The translations under genes and the position numbers were made by a program. A DNA stretch of 64,000 nucleotides from NCBI RefSeq assembly GCF_963675165.1, contig NC_087377.1, forward strand, positions 12,386,632-12,450,631. Reading direction: 5' to 3'. Shown here one piece after another: positions 9,665-22,709 of this stretch. The notes below the pieces were generated by a model. It made no database searches and was not told the origin of the DNA. It was given only the letters and a program-made list of their open reading frames with translations. Every line of letters starts with the position of its first letter. The first letter of the stretch is position 1. The DNA comes from Halichondria panicea (Eukaryota > Porifera > Demospongiae > Suberitida > Halichondriidae).

Positions 9665-12600
9665 TAAAATAAAAAGACAACGTTAAAATAATCAGTATAT
9701 GTGGTTTTAACTTAAAATATTGTAGAATCACACAATGTCTTTTATTTCTACAATAATTTACATAGAATCTATTATTGATATCTTAAATCAAACTAACAAA
9801 CTCATTTTGATTAAATTATATTTGAAACTCTATCATGCAGCATGTTAGAATACAGTATATAAATTTAGATTTAACAATAATAATATTAATTTGTTCTAAC
9901 ACAGGCACACATATAATTATATACAATCAATATTTTTAACAATCCATTTATAATAGCATGAGTGATGTGAAATTATATACAGTCATGAACATTGTAAGGA
10001 AATGTACAAGTTTGCATAGAACCATAGATATTAGAGGACCTAGAAACTAAAATGAAATTGTGGGCGTGGCTATGCTAAGTCTAAGATTGCGCATGCTCAG
10101 TAGATCTAGAGCTGTGAAACCATGTGCTCCAAGAAAAGAGAAGACGATTACCCTTTCTATATGCTGGACATTTGCTGCTATAAATCTGACTGTGATGATA
10201 CTTCTGTGAGAGGTGAGGGACAGACATGAAGTGTTCTCAACAGTATAATTATAAGACTTTAATAGGTATGACTGTGACTACACCAAGTGGATGATGATAC
10301 TTTTAGTTCTGTGAGAGGTGAGGGACAGACATGAAATGTTCTCAACAGTATAATTATAAGGCTTTAATAGGTATGACTGTAACTACACCAAGTGGATGAT
10401 GATACTTCTGTGAGAGGTGAGGGACAAACACTGTCACTGTCAATATACCTCTAAGCATATACTTTTTCCTACAGAAATTCCTTAAATTGGCAAGCTTGAC
10501 ATGCGAGAACAAACGAAACAAACAGACGAATGGATAGAAGTGGCGTCATTGTTGGATAATTATCCTCTCGGTGATTGATAATACACGGTAATAATTAATA
10601 TCAATAACAATGATGTATTTACTATTATAGGTGGACTCTGCGTGGTCAAGAGTGATCGGTCTGCTATACTTGTGAGTCCAGTATGTAACACCAAGAAGAA
10701 CTATTCCTTGGGCTAATTAATTTAAAACTGTCCTTCTAATTTAACATTGTATACCATTGTCTCACTCAGTTGTCACGAACGTTTCCTATCACTATTTTTG
10801 TATTAACATGTTATTTGAATAATAATTGTTATACCGATTCATTTGTAAATCGTTGTTTTAGGAATTTATTTAGCTATAATGAGTCTTATTTATTATAATA
10901 AGTATTTTCTTAATGGTTGTTTTAATGTATGGCTTAAGTAGATTTGACAATAAAACACAATAGTTTTAACCTAGCAATAATAATGTTAAAACTACATTTA
11001 TACATTAATACTTATAAGTATTTTTAAATAGTTGTTATAATTATTACATAAAAGTTGAATTGACGCTTTTTGTACTTCGTTAAAGCTACATTAATAAATG
11101 TCACCTCAGTTTCAATTGTTTTGACCATTAAAAAAATTGTTAAATTGATTAATTTTTTTTGTAGTGTAGCCTATAATTATATATATACAGTGGAACCTCC
11201 ATTAACGACCACCTCCGAAGAGCAACCACACGCTATATAACGACCAAGAGCTCAGGTCCGGATTGAAACTACAATGACTTCAATGTAAAGCAACCTCTCA
11301 GGAGCGACCACCTCTCTACTCCGCGTATATAACGAGCAGTTTTCTAGTCTCTGATCAGCTTTAGTAATGGAAAATAACCTCCCAGAACAGACAGCCACAC
11401 TCAGCTATATAGACTCATCTATCTATAGGTGCGCTTGAGCATATCTGCAAAATTATATATAGTCATTAGATTCGAGGTAAGGTCGTTTTTAAGCCGCGGC
11501 TATTCCCGAAATATAGCCATCTCGCTATTCCGGCCAAGCTGCATGGTGACCGGATTAACAAGAGTCTACTGAACCAATGAAATACTGCGTTCTCTCTGAT
11601 AATGATTTGTGTTGACTATAATAGTTATGTTAGCAACACAATAAGTGCTTAGATTCAGACAGCGTGCATGGTTGACAGCTTATAATTATTAGCCTTGATC
11701 CCATGCCGCACTATCTATAAGGCCTGTGAAGGAGGCTATCATCATAGATAATAGAAATTTCCTATTATAATTATGCCCTATTATATCTATGATTCCATGC
11801 ATACATAAATACTCCATTGTATAGTACGAGAGGAGACTGCATAGAATAATTTTATTATGTGTGTGTCTGAGTTGGCATGTGCTGCCACACCGGCGTCAAT
11901 TAGCTGCCGCCATTTGTCTAGTATATGTTAATTATAATAAAGTCTTCAATTAACATGGGAGAGGCAGTGCCGTTACTTTATAAGGAACGAGTGTTTATGC
12001 TGTCAATAGCATTATCTCTGACAGACGTGAGAGCGTGTGTGTTGATGAAGTAAGGCATAATTATAATTATACGTATTTCAACCCCCTCCCAAAGCAATGT
12101 GATTTGCTCGGCTAACACTGATTTGATTGATCTCAGCCGAGTTCAGAGTGGTGCCGAGTGTTGTACTACTGGTGGGGTAGTGGCTTTCATAGACAATGCA
12201 GAAAGATGTTTCCGATTAAGTGACTTGACTCTTTAAATACTCCACTTAACTACTCCATAATAGTTTCACAGACAAAACACATTATGTTTACTGCATATGG
12301 TTGCTAAGGTTTTAAAGTTGTGGTAACTAAAATTATTAATGTGCTACTCAGGGATATGCCCACTGGTCCATGTTGGTCCATACTAACCAACTCTCAGCAG
12401 CCACTGTTGGCTTGCATCAGAATCTTTTTTCCAATTCTTTTACTCATAGACAAGAACGTTCTTTGAGAGACTATGATTATCGCTATGATCCAAGATGCTT
12501 ATAATCGAACTATGTGTATATAAGGCGTATAATTGCGAACGGCGACTTTCACTCAAATATACCCCCACCCGCGGCCTCAAATTGAGGCTTACACATGTGG

Positions 12601-12879
12601 CTATGATAATTGGAATAATAGGCAGAACCATGAGCATGCATGCCATAAAACAATAATATGGTAAATTTTTTAGCAAAATTGGTCAATGCATAATTATATG
12701 CATGCATGCCTAGTAACCATGCTGTCCCTAGGAACATATGAGTTATAGCCAGTAACAATCCTTATAGAATTATAATGAATGGCATTTTCTTGAACTCCAT
12801 CCAACATTATAATTGGTGTACTCCAAAACTACAAAACTACATTAATTCCTGTATAATTATAGTGACACCCACTATTAGA
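9665..12879. other. AT-rich spacer, no confident gene
   Basis: It contains the tandem repeat at 10191-10430 (listed), a lone element end at 11192 (CAGTGGAACCTCCATTAACG, a Tigger/pogo-like terminus without a visible partner) and a diverged end of the TAGCCTCGATCCCAGGCC MITE family near 11690-11740. Short frames at 10501-10579 and 11955-12053 look faintly coding but cannot be linked to a gene. Confidence 0.45.
10191..10430 (+). repeat. Tandem repeat, about 107-bp unit, 2.3 copies
   Basis: The unit contains GATGATACTTCTGTGAGAGGTGAGGG, CAACAGTATAATTATAAG and ACTTTAATAGGTATGACTGT in that order. Copies begin near 10193, 10290 and 10396. Each has an acceptor-like TTTAATAG and a donor-like GAGAGGTGAGG, so it could be a duplicated small exon, but the frame between these sites is not open. 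Confidence 0.75.
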
Positions 12880-13910
12880 ATCTAAGTGAGGTGTTTACGT
12901 GCCAGAATCGTCCTAAATATCTCCCCTACACTCACCATGTACAGTCTCAGACAATCCTTGTTCACCTGTGTGTGCGTGTGTGTGTGTGTGCATATTTGGA
13001 GGGGGGGATATTGCTGAGCTGTATGTGCTATACTACTAAAGAAATAGCCATGACGGAGTTTAGGGGATATATATGTAAAGCTCCAGTAGGTTACACAGGC
13101 ACCATTATCACATGACCACCCACCCACCTTAGTGCCCAGCTCTGCAGTACAGATGCAGGCTGCATGCCTCTCTCTCACTGCATGGTTGGCCGCCTGGCTC
13201 TGGGAGATGTAGAAGTCCACCTGCACACACACATAAATTATACACACATCAACATCACAACAACATTGAGTAATAATAGGATAACGTAAAATGTATCTTA
13301 AGATAGTCCACATATTTTTGCACAAGATCGTTAGTCTAAGCACACCGTCCATAAGCATCTTTTTTAGGCACTCAAGTAACAATCTAACACTTTACAAAAG
13401 ATTGCAAAAATCCCATCACTCACTCACCACTTTGTGGATGTGCTGCTCTACCAGCTGCACTCTCCTGGTCTGTGTGACCACCCTCCAGGTCTTAAGAGTA
13501 GAGCCTCACACCATTAGTCCCATGCATAGTACCTGAGGGAGAGGGAGAGATAGTGAAATACAGTGGAACAAACAAAGGACGTTAACAAAGAACCTTGAGA
13601 AAAGGGACACTGTAATAATAACTTCCGTCCTCGAACTTTCCTCCAAAAACTATAATTATAACCTCCGAAAAAAAAACAACCTCTCTATCATATTAAGTGC
13701 CTTAAGTCAATAACAATAGTACAGTATGTAAAATGGTAAGCATCAGTCAACTAATAAACACATCCTGTAGTAGAGTGCATGGGTAGATTTGGTAAAGACT
13801 TCAGATTGAATAAGCAATAAACACTCTGATCCCACCACATTAAGTGATATAATTATAGTTTTGGAAAAGGTCACACAACCTACAACCATTAGATAATTAT
13901 TTACTTACTG
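12880..13910 (-). pseudogene. HEAT-like gene copy, fragmentary
   Basis: Minus-strand exon pieces separated by non-coding DNA. One at about 13425-13525 matches the exon reading EGVRLYSQETWRMVTQTRGV at 40947-41046, but here the frame is disturbed (a TAA after VRLYS). Another, around 13120-13215, reads VDFYISQSQAANHAVRE and later CTAELGTK, the helix pattern of HEAT/ARM repeats. Flanking words (AAAGGGACACTGTA, ACAACCATTA) recur beside the other copies. The family resembles HEAT-repeat scaffolds, but I cannot name the parent gene. Confidence 0.5.
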
Positions 13911-14715
13911 TATATAGGTGACTGCTTTTATATATAGCACTGCTACATGTGTCGGTCATCCAGAGCATCCATTATAGTTAATCACTTCCGTCAAGTAACC
14001 AGCATTGTCATTGCGACACGTACAAATCTTTAATAGTGGGGAAATGTGATAATAATTGAGCAGGTAATATATGATTATTGTCAGAAGCTTATTCTCAAGA
14101 GCTATATAAGAGCCAATTAGACAAAGGCTAACATCTGTATGCTACACAGAAAATAGCCCTAGCTCTGTCGACATGGATGCATGGTTAGCTTTTGTCTTCA
14201 CACACTGCTTTGTAAATGTACTTTGTTACGTTTGCACAGAGAGAGAAGGCTCACAAAATTAGGCTGAAACTGGAGTATAGCAAAGACCGCAGTAATTATA
14301 TGCTAGGTGTTCAGGCTGTAAGCAGGATATGAGTATAATTGTGTTGTGTCAGTGATGAATAAGCTAGCAGAGTATACTACTTTTCGTATATTACATGAAC
14401 CATGCATATAAGTACTTCATTAAGTTGACAATTAAGGTGAGGTGAACGAGTTAAAACCACGCCCACATACGATTTTTCTCCTTGCACATTAATTTTTATG
14501 TACAACTTTTGCTGGGTCACTGCATGTTATTTACTAATAGGTGACTATTGTAAGTAAAAAGAGTTCATAGCCTGGTCAAGGCAAAACTAGCATGCATGCA
14601 TTTGCTACCCGATAGAATTATAGAGTTAATTGGGATTAGCATGCAACAGTATTATATATATATATATAGTTATGCATGTAAACTACTAGATTTTGATGAT
14701 GACCTGCATGATGTC
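13911..14715. other. Spacer, nothing recognised
   Basis: AT-rich sequence with no splice-bounded frame, no repeat shared with other parts of the window beyond common short words, and no RNA gene seen. Confidence 0.4.
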
Positions 14716-14996
14716 AAGAGTATATGATATAGAGAGAGTATCGAACGTAGGCATATACTGTACATCAGATGTATGCAGAGAGTAACGTGACTTCCTGTAT
14801 CTGTCACAAGCTTGGAATTTGCACACTGACCAATCCAAGCGTGGGTGATGTAATCTACTTTCTTGATAGATTACATCACCCACACTTGGATTGGTCAGTG
14901 CAAATTGTGACAGATACAGGAGTCACGTTACTCTCCGTATACATCTGATGTACAGTATGCCTACGTTCGATACTCTCTTCTCTATCATATACTCTT
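14716..14996. mobile_element. Long palindromic foldback element
   Basis: Two arms of about 130 bp run from AGAGTATATGATA inwards and meet near 14865, where the short spacer CTACTTTCTTGA separates the innermost GTAAT and ATTAC. Differences between arms are few, mostly small indels. A single diverged arm lies at 50080-50190 (shared CACACTTGGATTGGTCAGTG, CACGTTACTCTCCG, CCTACGTTCGATACTCTCTC). No coding capacity. It is a non-autonomous foldback or MITE family of unknown class. Confidence 0.85.
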
Positions 14997-15172
14997 GCTG
15001 GTGTGTATAGGCCTATAGGGACAAAACAAAAACAGCTGTTGACTGTCATGTGCTCGAAAGCATTGTCAAGTACCGTACTATACGTGTACATATAAGCTAT
15101 TAAAATAGACATTGAGGGACTGTATACATAGAATTCCTATTATTAATTTTCGATGTTGATGCATTATAGTAA

Positions 15173-15600
15173 CAATTGTGACAGGCTCTGGGAAAACCAG
15201 ACTATTGGAGCAGACTAAAATATGTGTGATTAATGTACCAAATAATAGAGCAGAGCATTGCCTACACAATGATATGCTTAGTGTTCACATACCTAGTTTC
15301 ATACCCGAGTCATGCGCGTTGGAAACTCGAAGCCGTAAAATGTAGTATCGAGAAAAACGACTCTCAAAGATTGCTTAATTAGGAAAAATAAGGTAATAGC
15401 GAAACTTTGGACGAAGCGTTTCGGTGGAAAGAGTTGGATTTAGAGCATCAGATTTTACAGAGAGGTAGTAGAAGGACTGTAGATACTTATACATCAATAA
15501 CATTTTATTTGAGATTTTATACTGTAGGCATAAATTTAGCTGTAGCTCAATACTAAATTCTGCTCCAATAGTCTGGTTTTCCCAGAGCCTGTCACAATTG
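15173..15600. mobile_element. DNA element with 41-bp perfect inverted ends
   Basis: The left end (from CAATTGTGACAGGCTCTGGG) is repeated in perfect reverse complement over 41 bases at 15560-15600. The interior of about 345 bp has no coding signal. A fragment of the same end (GGTTTTCCCAGAGTCTGTCACA) occurs at about 60582-60605, inside the last intron of receptor I. The outermost CAATTG is itself a palindrome, so the target duplication cannot be separated from the end by eye. Confidence 0.85.
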
Positions 15601-16009
15601 GTGTGTATAATAATCAACCCAGAGTGCCCACTGCAGTATACACAATGTCATGAGCAATAGTGCACTGGCTGCTTCATAGCTATACAAGTTATAGGTGCAC
15701 AGTGACAGTTGGGCCTAACAAACAATGAATAGTGGGTACATGGTGTTTTCCTATAATTATATATATTATTCCTATAGGCCTAAAGTTCGAGGTATTATAA
15801 CGAATAATGGACTTGAGAAACACAGTGAGGGGTAAAATTGTAATCAGTGATTGAAATGAAAATTAATGTGCAATGAGCTATGTGTTAACAGTAATCCTGC
15901 CTATATCAATACTAGCCGATGCTATAGACAATGTACTTCTACAAATGTTCCTTAATTATTGATGAGCAGTTATAAACGATAAATCCATACTACATACTTA
16001 TTATAGTGC

Positions 16010-16497
<488 letters not shown>

Positions 16498-16954
16498 ATA
16501 ATGTTTGTAGTTTGGACTCTACAGATACTAAAAACTAGATAGTCATACAAGAACATTTTGGAGAGATTCATTAGCGACCTAGGAGAACAATGTATACACA
16601 CATGCTGGTGGATAGTCCCTAATATTGTTTGATCAGTGCACTATATGCAAATACTATATAAGGGAGGTCATTGTACTACACAGAAAGCTTGTGTGTCAGC
16701 AAATGAATCGCATAGTGGACAGTTTTGGTGTCTCAGGTGCATCACAGCAATGATGTTATGAAAGATTTAATTTGATTGGCGATCTACAGTAAAATTAACC
16801 AAATTGCCAGATTTAAATTAATTTCCAGTTATACTGTAGCACTGACAGCTATTTTGCATATTAGCAGCAAAAATTATTACTCTAGATCTATATCATTGTC
16901 ATTACTATACAGTCTAGAGCCCAAAATGGATGGACATGCTAAACAATAATTATT

Positions 16955-17510
16955 ATCCGACTAGAAAAACATTTGCAATGTGAAAAATTGCTAGGATTGG
17001 CCAGGGGAACCACAAAAAAGCGTGGGAACAAGAAATCAGACGAGAGCATAACTCCAATCCGTTACAACGTCAATCACATGTATACTGGTAGTTTTCCCAT
17101 GTTTTCCCAGCCAATATGCCACGCAATTTTTACTGGTGGAGTGATGACCAATCCCTATATATATTTATTATACATCCATTTTAGAATGTGGGGCACATAA
17201 TCATGATGATTTGTGATGAATTGATGTTCCTAATACATGCAGTGTTGAGCACAGGTGCACACAGTCCATCCATGCGTAGTAACATGCACGGACCGTACTG
17301 GTGACTGCATGGAATGATGTGGTGGATGGAAGCTGATAGGTGGATCTGGAACACAGTCTATTATTTAATATACTATGTATTGTACATGTTCATGACGTTG
17401 TAACGGATTGGAGTTATGCTCTCGTCTGATTTCTTGTTCCCACGCTTTTTTGTGGTTCCCCTGGCCAATCCTAGCAATTTTTCACATTGCAAATGTTTTT
17501 CTAGTCGGAT
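16955..17510. mobile_element. Element with 118-bp perfect inverted repeats
   Basis: The arms 16955-17072 and 17393-17510 are exact reverse complements, beginning ATCCGACTAGAAAAACATTT. The interior of about 320 bp is non-coding. Perfect identity over 118 bases implies recent movement or an arm-homogenising process. A diverged single arm lies at 6830-6975. The arms include TTGGCCAGGGGAACCACAAA. The superfamily is not identified. Confidence 0.9.
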
Positions 17511-19497
17511 TCCCTTTCTTTTTCAGTACAGTTTACGTATCATGACATGCATAAGTGGAACGTTAAGAGGCAGTACAAGAAGAGAAGACAGGACTAATCA
17601 GATATCTTCTAGAATATCTCTGGACTAATAATTATAGTATAATGAGTAATAATTTATTGCTTGATAATTATGTTGAATTTGCGAATCAGTATTAAATGAC
17701 AGCCATTTTAAGAGCATGATATCTAGCCAGTGCATATAGCATGCCTTTCAGAGAAAGGGAGCTAGAGCTGAACAGTGTGAAGAAAAGGAACACCTCAGGC
17801 TCTGGAAAAGCACTGCTGCACTGATTTTAGGCGCACGGTTTATTAGCCACGCCTATCTATTATTATTGGCCACAACACAATTGCTGAGTCATTAAAGATG
17901 GCGGAATTGTCTAGGTAAGAGAAATAGAGACTGAGAGGTCATCTGCCTTGTGGAAGCAATCGCAAATCTGAAGAAGCGCTTTGTAATCCAGGTTGTAGTC
18001 GTTTGGAAACCCTGTGCAGAATGTCCTGGAGATGGCTGTACTTGGAGTAAATGCTGGGCAAGAAACTTACTTACTTACTTACTTACTCACTTACTTACTT
18101 AGTCAGTCAGACAAAGAGCGGTGAAACGTCGAAATAGTGCAATTTTTAAAATGAAAATATTCATTCATTAAAATGTTTATGGATTATGAAATGAGAGATA
18201 CAAATAGAGAAAAGGCTAAATAAACTATCTGTTCAGCCAGTTTCTTGATGTGGCCTTTCCCTGCAGAGATAGAACAGTTTGAACATGAGTCAAAATAATT
18301 GAAATATTGCTAAACACAGGCAAACCCACTGCCAATCCTATGTAAAACCTACTGGTTTTACTAATAGCAATATCAACAGTATTGCCTAATTTGATGTGTA
18401 TAGTTATATAGATAGATACACTCACCTCTACTTGAACATCAACATTTTCTACTGTGAAAGTTAGAACTCTTTAGATCAAAGTGTACATGATGACAGCAAC
18501 ATGTATGGTAAGTTAAACTAATAAGATAGACTTGCTGGATCTAGAATAAGATTGTACATATTAGATCCCATTTGAGCAGGGAACTATGAGCTATAGTACG
18601 CGGGTACTATATAGATTGCTCTGGGCTACAAACTACAACATTATAATTATACATTAATTTGTATTGTCATTTACAAGAAGATACACATAAAAAATTAGAT
18701 GCTTTGTCTAGTAACATAATAATAGAACTAGAATGGAAGAGAGAAGCTCTAGAGTATTTTTTGGCTTTGTTCGAGAGTAGTAGGAGCCGCTCGTTTCTTG
18801 GGCAGTGTGCTGTACTTTTTTGCTGCAAGACTGCATGGGGGAAGAGCTGGATGTAGGGAAGTGCTGGGATTCTAGCTTTGGCTTCTTCCTTTGGCTTTGT
18901 TCAAGAGTATATAGTATAGGAGCCGCTCATTTGCTGGGCTTGTTTGCTGCAAATTTTAGCTTAAGTGCATGTCTTCATTTCGCTATGTGAGAGTAGTACG
19001 AGCCGCTCATTTCTTGGGAAGTGTTGTTTGCTGCAAAACTGTGGGAGGAGCTGGATGTTTTCGTTTTGCAGGTGGAGCTAGGTCCAGGACTATAATTTTG
19101 TCCATTTAATAACTGAGGTGGAGAAACAGGGTTGACTTGAATAGAGACCACAGATTTATAGTAGAGCCACAGAGATGCCAACTTCAGATATTATAGTTTT
19201 CAAAAGAAATTATGCAGTTGCTAGGTTGGCTTGTTTATATAGGTTGACTGTTGCTAAGCTAGTGCATTTCTAGTAGCCAATAGGTTTTGGGATCTAAATC
19301 AGTTAGAACATGTGCATTCGTTATATATCTATGGTTATAGTGTCCTCATCCCTCGGGCTACGCCCTCGAGCTTTGGGACACTATAATACATAGATACCTC
19401 ATGCCCATGTTCTAGAAACTAGACTATTTTGTCCATATTAAAGATATATACACAGCAGATCTATCATAGATATATTAAGTTGATACTGGATTATGTA
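17511..19497. other. Spacer with simple and local repeats
   Basis: It holds a CTTA/CTCA tetranucleotide run near 18064-18110 and a local repeat present three times (about 18768, 18896 and 18988) containing GTAGTAGGAGCCGCTC, TTTCTTGGGCAGTG and TTTGCTGCAA. A short hairpin near 19325-19395 has the core CCCTCGGGCTACGCCCTCG between ATCTATGGTTATAGTGTC and GACACTATAATACATAGAT. An ATG at 17898 followed by five codons and GTAAGA resembles a first exon, but no continuation was found. Confidence 0.5.
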
Positions 19498-19895
19498 TTA
19501 GTTATTGCCCAACATGCCATATATTGCACGAGGACGCCTGCAATAACTAACTTGTTGCCCAATGACGTCAAACTGGTCAAGTTTTTTCCCTTGTAAAAAG
19601 ACACGTGTTTTGAGTAAATTTAGTTGATTCATGAATTCCATAGTATAAAAAATTATACAGTATAGGTTTTGTTCCCACAACTATAATGAAAATGTAGTAG
19701 CCTATAAATGGGAGGGTGGGGCATAAGTCTCAAAAGTAGTCTGACTTTCTTTCCTAAAATCTACTGCATTTACACAAAGTGCAAGTGCATATAATCCCAG
19801 TGCATTATGCCATTATTATAATGCAGTGCAATATAATTATTGTAGTGATGCAACATGCCATTATACAGAGCACTGAATTGCTTTAATCTAGTATA
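19498..19895 (-). repeat. Inverted dispersed repeat, copy 1
   Basis: About 390 bp homologous in reverse orientation to 26480-26845. Shared words include CCAGTGCATTATGCCAT, TGCATTTACACA.AGTGCAAGTGCATATAATCC, GGTGGGGCATAAGTC and TTGTTGCCCAATGACGT. The copies differ by substitutions and small indels. The pair brackets genes C and D. No coding signal. Confidence 0.75.
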
Positions 19896-20159
19896 ACAGA
19901 TAAGAGTATTGTGCATGGATAGAGTATATACGTGCGCACAATCCCTTCTATAAGTAATACCAGAAGTTGATCTGCATGTGTTTCGCCTCCAGACCAACCT
20001 CCAGGCCAACCTAGCGGGAAATGTTATTACTATCATTCACAGCTCCCCATGCACTGGGACTCTTAGTCCTGTGCTGAGCATCCACGCCTATAGTGTGTGC
20101 ATCTAGAATCGTTGTGTATGTCACCAAGAGCTTGGAAGCTTTCAAAGGCAGTTTCTTGA

Positions 20160-20453
20160 TAGCCTCGAGACCAGGCCGTTCGTTGTCTGAAAGAACGCCT
20201 TGTCAAGTTCTAATGTAGACTTGTCTAATTGTTCCAGGGATTTTTTGTACCGATAATTGCCCGCAACAACCATTATACTTACCCGTGAATATCATTATGA
20301 TGTGTGCAGCTAGCTATAGTATTGTTGTGTTTGCAGTTTCCGCAATCATGTTCACAACTACTCAAGCCTATACCATTTGCTGATTCAGCTAAACGAGTTC
20401 TACATTGGAACTTGACCAGGCGTTCTTTCAACGAACAGCCTGTCACGAGGCTA
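20160..20453. mobile_element. MITE of the TAGCCTCG-CAGGC family
   Basis: The ends are TAGCCTCGAGACCAGGC and its near reverse complement GCCTGTCACGAGGCTA, with a second paired block inside (GAAAGAACGCCTTGTCAAGTTC against GAACTTGACCAGGCGTTCTTTC). Related ends occur at 33540-34578 and 34923-35004. No coding capacity. Confidence 0.7.
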
Positions 20454-20991
20454 GTTTTTTGAGTGTTGTATTATCGTTTCAGCTCTATATATTTAGTGGC
20501 TTTGTGTATACCTTCTACAAGGAGAGGCTGTGACTACAGTACAACATATTAATGATTATCTCTTTCTTAAAGCTGGGCATTGTATGTAGGTAAAATCAAA
20601 GCCACTAATTGGTTATAGGTTGGTAAGTAATTTGCCTTATAATTGGTAGTAAGCTGGTTTTGAAGCAGCCCATTTAGTAAGTTATATCAAGGATTAAAAT
20701 TAATGTATATAGGCACATGTCTCTTTGTATTGTGACTGTTCCACTAGCCATTGGTTAATACATGGAGCTCAGTAGTCAGTTTATAGCAGTACTATAGCTA
20801 GAAGCATGGGCTGGAGGAACTTAAAAAAAATTGTTGTCAGAAACACAGATCGTCAATGCTATTTACATTGCGTTTCCCACCCTAGTAGATATATAAGAAG
20901 GGAAGAGGGATGGGAAACGACTATGGTTTAGGCTAGCATCTATACACTTCAAGCAGCACATTTATAATCAATGTACTTCATTGTTGTATAG

Positions 20992-22018
20992 GTTGTGGTA
21001 TTATTTGTTGCTACAGTTACAGGTCAGGTGGTTGACATCGCTTCAAATTTAGACGCAGCCGGTCGTAACTTTTCCTGCACTGGTGAAGTTGTCACATACA
21101 CTTGTAGCGCTCAAGGAACCACCCTGTTTGTACAGTTTCCACCATTAATAAATCAGCAAGCATTCATTAGCAGTGATCCTGTTCCTGATGTTCAGATATT
21201 CCCTACTGCTCTGAATGTTATTCTGACCCTGACAAGTGGAATGCCCAATTTTACTGCAAACCTGCAAATCAGAGTGACAAGTGATCCACAGCAGATGAAT
21301 TTTTCTTGTTCTACGGACATTTATGGCCCTCAGAACGATTTTGTACTACCACTACTTCATGAAGGTAAGTTGTCATACCGTATATAGCGGGTAATTTTTG
21401 TTGGTGCAAATTTCGAAATATTTCGTATTCTAAATATTTGTACAGCTCAGAATAGTGACATAGAACATTATTGCGTAATTTTCAGATTAATGCACAAATT
21501 ACGAAAATGTCCACCATACAAAAATAACCCGCTATAATAGGTAATTTTTATCCTTTCATATACAGCACAAATTGAACCACCTCTCACTATGACATTCTCT
21601 GGAGACACGACAGTATCATGGATCCCTCCTTTGAATCCCCAGTTTGACATTAATTATTATATTGTGAGAATGTACGTGGATGGAGTGTTGTACACGACTA
21701 GGAGCTCTCGTGATAATGGTCTGGACGTTAAGTTACCATCTGGAGAAATCACTGCTGATGTTCGTACTGTTAGCACTTGTGGCAGTGTTAGCGCTGCACA
21801 ACAGTCAGTGGGATCAGTCTCAGGAGGATATGCAAATGGATCAGTCTCCATGTCTATACCCAGTTCACAAAATTGTACGTAATAGTTAGCGCTGAATCAA
21901 TGCACTCATTTCTTGTATGGTAAAAATATATGCTCTCTCTGTAGCTGGCTTTTTGGTTCGCACACTAATTGTTGTTTTCATCACATCATCGCTGTTATCA
22001 TATAGCACTGGCTATTGA
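20992..22018 (+). CDS. Small Ig-like/FN3 surface protein (gene C)
   Basis: Exons 20992-21364, 21566-21874 and 21945-22018 join in frame (last two junctions phase 1) and end at TGA. Exon one of the three begins with a hydrophobic stretch (VVVLFVATVTGQVVD), the end of a signal peptide, then an Ig-like domain with cysteines in NFSCTGEVVTYTCSAQG and NFSCSTDIYG. The next exon is FN3-like (TTVSWIPPLNPQFDINYYIV). The last exon encodes only a hydrophobic tail (FLVRTLIVVFITSSLLSY), suggesting a GPI signal or tail anchor and no signalling domain. The start codon must lie in an upstream exon; ATG at 20806 (MGWRNLKKI) would make a good signal peptide, but its donor would be weak. It has the same phase-1, one-domain-per-exon style as the receptors downstream. 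A MITE sits in its first visible intron. Confidence 0.7.
21381..21538. mobile_element. MITE with ATAGCGGGTAATTTT ends
   Basis: The left end TATATAGCGGGTAATTTTTG pairs with the right end CAAAAATAACCCGCTATA, with further pairing inside (GTGCAAATTTCGAAA against AATTACG). It lies wholly within an intron of gene C. The ends resemble those of the element at 62068-62287. Non-coding. Confidence 0.7.
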
Positions 22019-22379
22019 CCAATTGGGAGAATAAAAAGGTACCGGTACTAACGGATTTGTAAATGGAATTTGTTTTGGGTGATAGTTTTTAATTAGGTTG
22101 CTGTGTTTTTCTCACTGTAGATTTGAAGAGACTCTAAAATAACATTTTAGTTAACATGTATAAAATACAGTTTGTAATATCAAAATTGGTCGTTTAGTGT
22201 CTATAAACTGTTGTTTAAACTAGAGTAATTAATAATTTAACGTATCATTGATTCGGGGTAGGAGCACCAGGTATACGCCATGGTTAATAGAGAAAATTAA
22301 CATTCTTGTTTTGCGTTCTTGACCTTTGCACCGTACTTTTCATACTATAGGAAGGTTTGTCACACTGACCAGGTGAGTG

Positions 22380-22640
22380 CAGCTAAGCTTAATAATTATG
22401 TGAAACATCAAACAGGACCTTCAGAGAAAGGGGACACTTAATTAATATGGACAGTGTTTCTGTGTCAAAAATGTCCTGTAAAATCTCTAAGGATAACCTT
22501 GATCTGTAGATCTGTCATAAATATTATTACCTCGTGGCTGGGCAGTGTGGGTAGGTGTGGTTGTCTGTCCTCTAGGGGGTGGACCAGGAACTCCCTCGTA
22601 GCCATGACATACACACCTAGGAGAAAGGAGTTAAGTAAAG
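22380..22640 (-). pseudogene. HEAT-like gene fragment
   Basis: Plus-strand words ACCTTCAGAGAAAGGGGACACT and GTGTTTCTGTGTC match the sequence beside the copies at 13.6 and 41.1 kb. At 22560-22620 the minus strand reads CHGYEGVPGPPPRGQTTTPT, the short exon also found at both ends of the window. No other exon of the gene is present. The TGCCTCGGTG element begins right after it. Confidence 0.5.
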
Positions 22641-22709
22641 AGTGGATAAATGTCTCAATGCTTGATACAGACTGTGACTCAGCAATTTACACAAATCTAT
22701 ATAATTATT

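Noticed and set aside
11955-12053. 32-codon frame MGEAVPLLYKERVFMLSIAL.. as a gene
   Set aside because: Coding-like but isolated, with no acceptor, homologue or continuation in the window.
17898-17917. ATG followed by five codons and a donor (MAELSR) as a first exon
   Set aside because: No downstream exon, domain or repeat homology supports it.
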